A stretch of DNA of 5,180 nucleotides. It comes from Gemmatimonadota bacterium (lineage in GTDB: Bacteria; Gemmatimonadota; Gemmatimonadetes; Longimicrobiales; Gaopeijiaceae). The notes below the pieces were generated by a model. It saw only the letters and a list, made by a program, of their open reading frames with translations, did no database searches and was not told the origin of the DNA. A program made the position numbers and the translations under genes. Position 1 is the first letter of the stretch. Every line of letters begins with the position of its first letter. Of this stretch, positions 1 through 3,605 are shown piece after piece. Location: the NCBI GenBank assembly GCA_003567615.1, contig PWZC01000242.1:1-5180 (forward strand). Reading direction: 5' to 3'.

Positions 1-70
1 GGACGTCTCCCCTTCGTTGCGAACAGCACGGCTTCGGCGTATTCGACCTGACTCCCACCTCACCCTGCTC

Positions 71-88
71 GTGCCTCCTGGCAGGCAC
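71..88 (+). repeat. Small inverted repeat upstream of ridA
   Basis: The arms GTGCCT (71-76) and AGGCAC (83-88) are perfect reverse complements around a 6-nt loop. The repeat ends 39 nt before the ridA start codon. It could be a leader hairpin or a small operator. With only six base pairs and no other copy in the same arrangement, chance is a real alternative. The rest of 1-127 holds no gene I can support. Confidence 0.3.
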
Positions 89-127
89 ACCAAATCACCT
101 CACTGGAATCCAAACGGAAAGGAACAC

Positions 128-517
128 ATGAGCGAACTCCATATCGTCAGCACAGACGAAGCGCCCGCTGCCATCGGACCATATTCGCAGGCGGTGGTGT
201 CCGATGGCTGGATCTACGTGTCGGGTCAGATCCCCCTGGATCCGGAAACCGGTGAGCAGGAGACCGGAACGGTGGCAGCGCAAACCCATCGGGTCTTCAA
301 GAACCTGAAGGCCGTCCTGGAGGCGGCCGGCGGATCCCTGGACAGCGTCGTCCGCACCACGGTCTTTCTGGCGGATATGGATCGTTTTGCCGAGATGAAC
401 GAGGTATACGCATCCTACTTCGGTTCGCACCGTCCTGCTCGTGCCGCTGTGCAGGCAGCCAGACTCCCCCGGGATGTTCAGGTGGAGATCGACGCCATCG
501 CCCGGGTCACTACCTGA
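128..517 (+). CDS. ridA: RidA family enamine/imine deaminase (YjgF/YER057c/UK114)
   Basis: This encodes a 129-residue cytosolic protein of the usual RidA length. The family forms homotrimers and hydrolyses reactive enamines/imines, such as 2-aminoacrylate released by PLP-dependent dehydratases, to ketoacids and ammonia, protecting PLP enzymes from damage. Family marks are visible: the N-terminal APAAIGPYSQAV (residues 12-23), the VSGQIPLDP strand-turn (31-39), HRPAR with the substrate-carboxylate-binding arginine at R105, ARLPRDVQVEIDAIA (111-125) and the conserved glutamate E120. Known active homologues have the same Arg and Glu, so activity is expected. The ATG at 128 is chosen because AAAGGA (118-123) lies 4 nt upstream and the homologous region begins there. 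The frame is open back to position 17, but that extension is Arg/Pro-rich and unlike the family. The lipoprotein gene follows after 25 nt, suggesting co-transcription. Confidence 0.95.
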   Translation: MSELHIVSTDEAPAAIGPYSQAVVSDGWIYVSGQIPLDPETGEQETGTVAAQTHRVFKNLKAVLEAAGGSLDSVVRTTVFLADMDRFAEMNEVYASYFGSHRPARAAVQAARLPRDVQVEIDAIARVTT

Positions 518-542
518 TTTCCAGCCCAGGACCATACCGCCC

Positions 543-926
543 ATGATCCATACCGCCGCACTCCGGGTTGTCGCTGTCCTGGCGGTTTTGTCCCTTGTGG
601 GGTGCGGATCGATCCTGGGTCGGGGGGATTGGGATCCGTTCCGTTCCGCCGACGAGCGGCAACTGCTGGTGGTGGTGAACAACCAGCACGACCGCGACGT
701 GAACATCACCATCACGGCGCCTGGTCAGCGATCCCGGCTCGGGTTCGTCCCCAGCCGTTCCTTCGAGACCTACCGGGTCACCTGGTCCCGTTACCAGGAG
801 GCCCGGTTTGTCATTGAACCCACCGGTGGCCGCCGACACACCACGGGAGGGGTGAGCGTGGGGCCGGGAGACCGGATCGAGCTGGTGGTAGTGAACCCGG
901 TTCAGCGCTCGTTCCTACGGCGTTGA
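543..926 (+). CDS. Small beta-rich lipoprotein of unknown function
   Basis: This encodes 127 residues. The N-terminus is a lipoprotein signal: a hydrophobic run (residues 9-19) and the lipobox L18-V19-G20-C21, so the mature protein should start at lipidated Cys21 and be anchored in the envelope. Residues 22-23 are Gly-Ser, with no Asp at +2, so outer-membrane sorting is plausible if the host is diderm. The rest alternates hydrophobic residues in short predicted strands: LLVVVNNQ (41-48), VNITITAPG (53-61), RLGFVP (65-70), ARFVIEP (87-93) and a VGPGDRIELVVV strand-turn (106-117). This looks like one small beta-sandwich. I do not recognise a named family, although similar short lipoproteins occur in Gemmatimonadota. 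The ATG at 543 is chosen because it places the signal peptide at the start. The ribosome site is weak (AGGA near 528-531, 11 nt away), so translation may be coupled to ridA, which ends 25 nt upstream. An upstream ATG at 474 inside ridA would bury the signal. Confidence 0.8.
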   Translation: MIHTAALRVVAVLAVLSLVGCGSILGRGDWDPFRSADERQLLVVVNNQHDRDVNITITAPGQRSRLGFVPSRSFETYRVTWSRYQEARFVIEPTGGRRHTTGGVSVGPGDRIELVVVNPVQRSFLRR

Positions 927-988
927 GCTGCTCCGCTGTTTCAGCCCTGAGTCGCGCTCACCCCTGCAGCCCTGAGCCGCGCTCAACG
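921..988. repeat. Inverted repeat spanning both stop codons of a convergent pair
   Basis: CGTTGAGC (921-928) and GCTCAACG (981-988) are perfect 8-bp reverse complements. After one mismatch (920/989) they extend by two more pairs (918-919 with 990-991). The left arm contains the lipoprotein stop (TGA 924-926) and the right arm contains the reverse-strand stop (983-985). The 52-nt interior holds the tandem repeat. It may act in bidirectional termination or mRNA 3' protection. There is no T tract, so a classical intrinsic terminator is not supported. Confidence 0.5.
942..985. repeat. Two near-identical 19-bp tandem direct repeats
   Basis: Copies at 942-960 and 967-985 differ at one base (T952 versus C977) and are separated by 6 bp, a 25-bp period. 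Each carries a small self-complementary core, TGAG[C/T]-CGC-GCTCA, with a 5-bp stem in copy 2 and one G-T wobble in copy 1. The end of copy 2 forms the stop codon of the reverse-strand gene. The pattern looks like a local duplication of the gene's 3' end and may help end transcription from both sides. Confidence 0.6.
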
Positions 989-2179
989 GCGGCCGCCAGC
1001 TCGCTCGTCCGGCCGCCTTGGGAGGAAGGGTACGGAATCTCCCGGGGCCAGGAGCCAGTCCTCGAACCACTGGATCCGGGTCACGGTCTGCGTGCCCCGG
1101 TGATTCGCCCGGACCTCGCTCTCCATGGGGAGCAGGGGAGGAGCTTTCCCGTCAGGACCCTGGGGCGGAAACACCGCCCGGCCCCCTGCCTCTTCGTCGG
1201 GGTCCGGCGTCCGGATGCGCCAGCGGGCCTCCTGGATCAGGGTGTCCGGGCCGATCCGGAGCAGCCCGTCGAGGTGAGGAGCATCGTCATCCCGCGCGCA
1301 GAAGCGAATCCACCACCCGCTCCCCGTATCGTCCTGAAGCTGGAAATAATGGCGTTCGCCGAAGAGGTCGGTCCCGAAGTGTGGCGCCATGTCCGCCTCC
1401 AGAGGAGGATAGGACCAGGAGGCATACGAGCCTGACCGGTCCGTTCTGCGGACCGGGAAGGCGTACCCGCTGCGCTGGATGCGGCGGTCCCATCCCATAC
1501 GGAGAATGGGGGCCGACCCCCGCTGCCCCGCCTCCATGTGACCGGGCTCGGGGGTCGGGGTCACCCCATTCACAAGGGGGAGGGTGTCCACACGGGCCAG
1601 CATGTAGGAGGCCACCCCCAGCGTGTCCATCCCTCCGGGATGATGGCTTCGAGCGACTTCCCAGAGGCGCCGGGCAGCCCCCTCGGGGTCATCACCGCGG
1701 CACTCCGCAGGGATCGCTTCCACCCGAAAGCCCTCGAGGGCGATGGGGGCGGGGGAAAGCGTGAAGTCGAGGTAGCCCCCGGTGGGCTGAAGGGGCTGTT
1801 CCACCACCGCATATCCCATTCGCTCCACGCGGATCCTGAGCCGACCCTCCTGCAGGAGGCCGGAGAGGTGGGGGGAGAGGGAGACGCGGAAGCCGCCCTG
1901 CTCATCGGTGGGCACGGATCGGTGGATCCGGTCACCTTCCACCACCCGCACGGCTGCGCCTGGGATGGGCCGTCCGCCAACCTCGCGCACCCGGCCCTCC
2001 AGGGTGTTGGCCCGGGAGGGGAGCTGGATCGACACGCTGGGGGCGACCAACTGCTGAGCCGGGGCGGGTGCCGGGGTCTGACCGTGGATCCATCCAAAGC
2101 CTCCATCCGCGGACGCACCGACTCCTCCCACCGCCAGGAGGGTGGAGACGATTGCGAGTGCCGCACGAAGGGAGAGCAT
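983..2179 (-). CDS. Exported carboxypeptidase regulatory-like domain protein
   Basis: This encodes 398 residues. Residues 1-24 form a Sec signal peptide: Arg5, a hydrophobic run 6-22, and a likely cleavage site after A22-S23-A24. A Pro/Ala linker (35-47) leads to a CarboxypepD_reg-like beta-sandwich at about 60-142: LEGRV (60-64), GRPIPGAAVRV (69-79), TDEQGGFRVSL (91-101), MGYAVVEQPL (121-130) and LDFTL (137-141). LEGFRVEA (148-155) resembles the sequence that follows this fold in many outer-membrane and envelope proteins. The remaining C-terminal half (about 156-385) is unrecognised. It contains a Cys160 segment followed by ARRLWEVAR (169-177), an aromatic stretch YFQLQDD...WWIRFC (278-294), and RWRIRTPDPDEEAGG (319-333). 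No peptidase zinc motif is visible, so it is probably structural or binding and not a protease. The ATG at 2179 is chosen because it starts the signal peptide. A GTG at 2251 in the same frame would add 24 polar residues. The ribosome site is weak. The gene converges on the lipoprotein gene with a 56-nt gap. Confidence 0.8.
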   Translation of the reverse strand: MLSLRAALAIVSTLLAVGGVGASADGGFGWIHGQTPAPAPAQQLVAPSVSIQLPSRANTLEGRVREVGGRPIPGAAVRVVEGDRIHRSVPTDEQGGFRVSLSPHLSGLLQEGRLRIRVERMGYAVVEQPLQPTGGYLDFTLSPAPIALEGFRVEAIPAECRGDDPEGAARRLWEVARSHHPGGMDTLGVASYMLARVDTLPLVNGVTPTPEPGHMEAGQRGSAPILRMGWDRRIQRSGYAFPVRRTDRSGSYASWSYPPLEADMAPHFGTDLFGERHYFQLQDDTGSGWWIRFCARDDDAPHLDGLLRIGPDTLIQEARWRIRTPDPDEEAGGRAVFPPQGPDGKAPPLLPMESEVRANHRGTQTVTRIQWFEDWLLAPGDSVPFLPRRPDERAGGRR

Positions 2180-2295
2180 GGCTCGGATCCGGACCGGTTG
2201 GTGTGACTCAGGAGAGGTGGCGAGAGGATTCCGTCTTCGGCTCGTCGGCACGATGCGGATGTGCCATCGTGGACCTCCCGCCCCTCCCGTTTCTA

Positions 2296-2327
2296 CTCCC
2301 CCTTCTCGGCAAGTTCCCGAAGGGGAG
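2296..2327. repeat. GC-rich hairpin in the divergent region
   Basis: CCCCTT (2299-2304) pairs with AAGGGG (2320-2325). Inside it CGG (2307-2309) can pair with CCG (2317-2319) around a 7-nt loop. Outside, CT (2296-2297) pairs with AG (2326-2327) past one bulged C. On the reverse strand it lies about 120-150 nt upstream of the exported protein's start, so it may be in that gene's leader. No T run follows on either strand, so a plain intrinsic terminator is unlikely. Confidence 0.45.
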
Positions 2328-2335
2328 GGATGGAA

Positions 2336-2346
2336 GGCACGGTGCC
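2336..2346. promoter_or_regulatory. Perfect 11-bp palindrome, possible operator
   Basis: GGCAC-G-GTGCC is a perfect interrupted palindrome in the divergent region, 9 nt beyond the 2296-2327 hairpin. Its GCAC/GTGC arms recur in GCAC-NN-GTGC elements at 2487-2496 and 2520-2529. It could bind a dimeric regulator. A short GC-rich palindrome can also arise by chance. Confidence 0.3.
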
Positions 2347-2433
2347 CGGTGCAGGCTCGGGGAGGAAACGACCCGCCCTCCTCAGGAAGTGGACCGGTTC
2401 CCGGAAGCCAGGGGACGGTTGAGACATAATGTC

Positions 2434-2446
2434 ACGAAGCGTTCGT
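2434..2446. promoter_or_regulatory. Inverted repeat ACGAA-GCG-TTCGT, candidate upstream activator site
   Basis: The perfect 5-bp arms ACGAA (2434-2438) and TTCGT (2442-2446) are centred at 2440, about 104 bp upstream of the predicted sigma-54 start near 2544. A run of five T (2446-2450) follows, so it superficially resembles a minimal terminator. The 5-bp stem with a 3-nt loop is too weak for that, and no gene reads into it. An activator-binding site is the better guess. Confidence 0.35.
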
Positions 2447-2451
2447 TTTTG

Positions 2452-2473
2452 GGACCATGGATTGCCATGGACC
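2452..2473. promoter_or_regulatory. Inverted repeat around CCATGG, candidate enhancer-binding site
   Basis: The left arm GGACCATGG (2452-2460) and right arm CCATGGACC (2465-2473) are reverse complements except for one A-A mismatch, around the spacer ATTG. The centre is about 81 bp upstream of the predicted sigma-54 start, and 22-23 bp (close to two helical turns) from the inverted repeat at 2434-2446. Enhancer-binding proteins of sigma-54 promoters commonly bind paired dyads at this sort of distance. Confidence 0.4.
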
Positions 2474-2516
2474 GCCCGGCAGTTCAGCACCCGTGCGGAC
2501 TTTTCGCGCGTCATCA

Positions 2517-2533
2517 CTGGCACGAGTGCTGCT
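2517..2533 (+). promoter_or_regulatory. Sigma-54 (RpoN) -24/-12 promoter for the universal stress gene
   Basis: The 17 bases CTGGCACGAGTGCTGCT match the sigma-54 consensus YTGGCACGRNNNTTGCW at every position except the first T of TTGC, which is C. The invariant GG (2519-2520) and GC (2531-2532) are separated by exactly 10 nt as required. Transcription would begin near 2544, giving a leader of about 78 nt before the ATG at 2622. Sigma-54 promoters need an AAA+ enhancer-binding protein, and two inverted repeats upstream are candidate sites for one. No such activator gene is in the window. Confidence 0.7.
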
Positions 2534-2561
2534 GCTTGAACCATAGTGGAGTGCAGAAGAA

Positions 2562-2597
2562 GGGGCGGAACTGTCCCCATCGACCCGCCCCCCCCCC
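2562..2597 (+). promoter_or_regulatory. Leader hairpin and C10 homopolymer before the universal stress gene
   Basis: GGGGCGG (2562-2568) and CCGCCCC (2585-2591) are perfect 7-bp complements with a 16-nt loop. The right arm uses the first four bases of a run of ten C (2588-2597). A smaller alternative pairs GGGG (2562-2565) with CCCC (2575-2578). The structure ends 16 nt before the ribosome site GGAGA (2608-2612). It may tune mRNA stability or translation, and the C run is a likely slippage site. Confidence 0.45.
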
Positions 2598-2621
2598 AAA
2601 ACCCCGCGGAGAAACCATTCC

Positions 2622-3557
2622 ATGAAGAAGATCCTGATTCCCCTGGACGGCTCCGAGTTGGCCGAGAAGGCGCTCTCTCCGGCACTACGCCTGGCGCAGC
2701 GGACAGGGGCCGGCGTCCTCCTTTCGTCCATTGTCTCGGATCTGCCACCGGTCCCGCTTGCCGCCGGTGATGGAGAGCTGGTTGCCGGATGGTTCGACGA
2801 AGAGGAGGAGCGGGCGCGCAAGTATCTGGAAGCGGTCAAGGCCAGGATCGAAACGACCCACCCCGGTGTGGCGGTGGACCTCGTGGTTCAGTTGGGTCCG
2901 GTGGGGCGAACCCTTCTGGCCCAGGGCGCGTCGGCCAATGCGGATCTCATCACCCTCACGACCCATGGAAGGGGAGCCTGGCAACGGGCCTGGCTCGGGA
3001 GCGTGGCCGATGAGGTGATCCGCAAGGCGGAACGGCCGGTCCTCCTCCTGAGGGACGGTCCGAAGAGTCACGATCTCTTCGGCGATCCGTCTTCTCCCCG
3101 CCACGTCCTCGTTCCCCTGGATGGTTCGGCGGCGGGTGAGCAGGTCCTCAAGCCGCTTGCCGCCATGCTGCCGGAGTCCGGAGCACGGGTCACGCTGGCC
3201 TCGATCCTCCTCCGGCCCTTTCCCTTGGCCAGCACGTACCTTCCCCACTCCGTGGAGGAGGGAACGCTGCTGCAGGAACGGGAGAAGCGCACGGAGAGCT
3301 ATCTCCACGATGTGGCGGCGCGCTGGAATCCTCCTGGAGTGAAGGTCTCGACCACGGTGGTAGCATCCGACGATGTGGCGTCAGCGCTACTGGCCCGCAC
3401 GGGAGAAGAAGATGTGGACCTGCTGGCGCTGAGCACGCGCGGTCGGGGCGGGGTCAGCCGACTCCTGCTGGGGAGTGTCGCGGACAAGTTGATTCGCGGA
3501 TCGGACCTGCCCGTGCTGGCCGTGCGTCGTCCGGTGGGGGGGACGGAGGAGGGCTGA
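2622..3557 (+). CDS. Tandem-domain universal stress protein (UspA family)
   Basis: This encodes 311 residues comprising two Usp (Rossmann-like alpha/beta) domains, a cytoplasmic nucleotide-binding stress protein type. Domain 1 (about 1-145) begins KKILIPLDGS, with D9 at the adenine-contact position, and ends in H115-G116 through G126-S127. Domain 2 (about 160-303) begins HVLVPLDGS (D167) and ends in R273-G274 through G284-S285. The ATP-binding pattern G-x2-G-x9-G-S/T is kept in each domain except its first glycine, which is T113 in domain 1 and S271 in domain 2. Binding is therefore plausible but not certain. An acidic insert DEEEER (59-64) follows the first subdomain. The start is set by GGAGA at 2608-2612, 9 nt upstream of ATG, and by the immediate family N-terminus. 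A sigma-54 type promoter lies about 90-105 nt upstream. The gene converges on the histidine kinase gene across a 48-nt gap with a hairpin. The exact stress role is unknown. Confidence 0.93.
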   Translation: MKKILIPLDGSELAEKALSPALRLAQRTGAGVLLSSIVSDLPPVPLAAGDGELVAGWFDEEEERARKYLEAVKARIETTHPGVAVDLVVQLGPVGRTLLAQGASANADLITLTTHGRGAWQRAWLGSVADEVIRKAERPVLLLRDGPKSHDLFGDPSSPRHVLVPLDGSAAGEQVLKPLAAMLPESGARVTLASILLRPFPLASTYLPHSVEEGTLLQEREKRTESYLHDVAARWNPPGVKVSTTVVASDDVASALLARTGEEDVDLLALSTRGRGGVSRLLLGSVADKLIRGSDLPVLAVRRPVGGTEEG

Positions 3558-3567
3558 CGCCCGCAGC

Positions 3568-3589
3568 CCCCTACGGCGAAACCGAGGGG
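3568..3589. terminator. GC-rich hairpin between convergent genes, probable bidirectional terminator
   Basis: CCCCT (3568-3572) pairs with AGGGG (3585-3589). After a bulged A3573, CGG (3574-3576) pairs with CCG (3582-3584) around the loop CGAAA, giving eight base pairs. It starts 10 nt after the universal stress gene stop and lies 16 nt beyond the histidine kinase stop. No T tract is present on either side, so it could instead be an mRNA 3' stabiliser or a barrier to convergent transcription. Confidence 0.5.
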
Positions 3590-3605
3590 CGGCACGGGGT
3601 TGGAT

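Larger units (their letters stand above)
2180..2621. other. Divergent intergenic control region (442 nt)
   Basis: This lies between the start codons of the reverse-strand exported protein and the forward-strand universal stress gene. I see no convincing small gene in it. It is rich in self-complementary elements, listed separately: a hairpin at 2296-2327, a palindrome at 2336-2346, inverted repeats at 2434-2446 and 2452-2473, a sigma-54 type promoter at 2517-2533 and a leader hairpin with a C10 run at 2562-2597. I could not find a convincing sigma-70 promoter for the reverse-strand gene. Confidence 0.7.

Noticed and set aside
17..45. Possible sigma-70 promoter for ridA: TTGCGA (17-22), 17-bp spacer, TATTCG (40-45)
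   Set aside because: Spacing is right, but the -10 matches only 3 of 6 and lacks the final T, so it is too weak to call.
17..127. N-terminal extension of ridA back to a TTG at 17
   Set aside because: The extra 37 residues are Arg/Pro-rich and unlike RidA proteins, and the ATG at 128 has its own ribosome site.
983..2179. Active zinc carboxypeptidase
   Set aside because: Only the regulatory-like beta-sandwich is present. No HxxE...H zinc site or peptidase catalytic domain is visible.
1018..2206. Long open frames on the + strand (1018-1764 and 1538-2206) opposite the exported protein gene
   Set aside because: They are antisense shadows typical of GC-rich codon use, with low-complexity Gly/Pro/Arg/His sequence, no family features and no start context.
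2249..2267. TGGCAC on the reverse strand (about 2261-2266) as a sigma-54 promoter for the exported protein gene
   Set aside because: Ten nt after the GG the bases are TC rather than the required GC, so the -12 element is missing.
2425..2430. CATAAT as a -10 box for the universal stress gene
   Set aside because: It matches 5 of 6, but no acceptable -35 lies 16-18 bp upstream (2402-2407 is CGGAAG), and it is almost 200 nt from the start codon.
2434..2450. Stem-loop plus T5 as an intrinsic terminator
   Set aside because: The 5-bp stem with a 3-nt loop is too weak, and no gene on the + strand reads into it.
2293..2839. Reverse-strand open frames overlapping the universal stress gene start and its leader
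   Set aside because: They overlap a well-supported gene, are Ser/Arg/Pro-rich, and would run through the sigma-54 promoter and hairpins.
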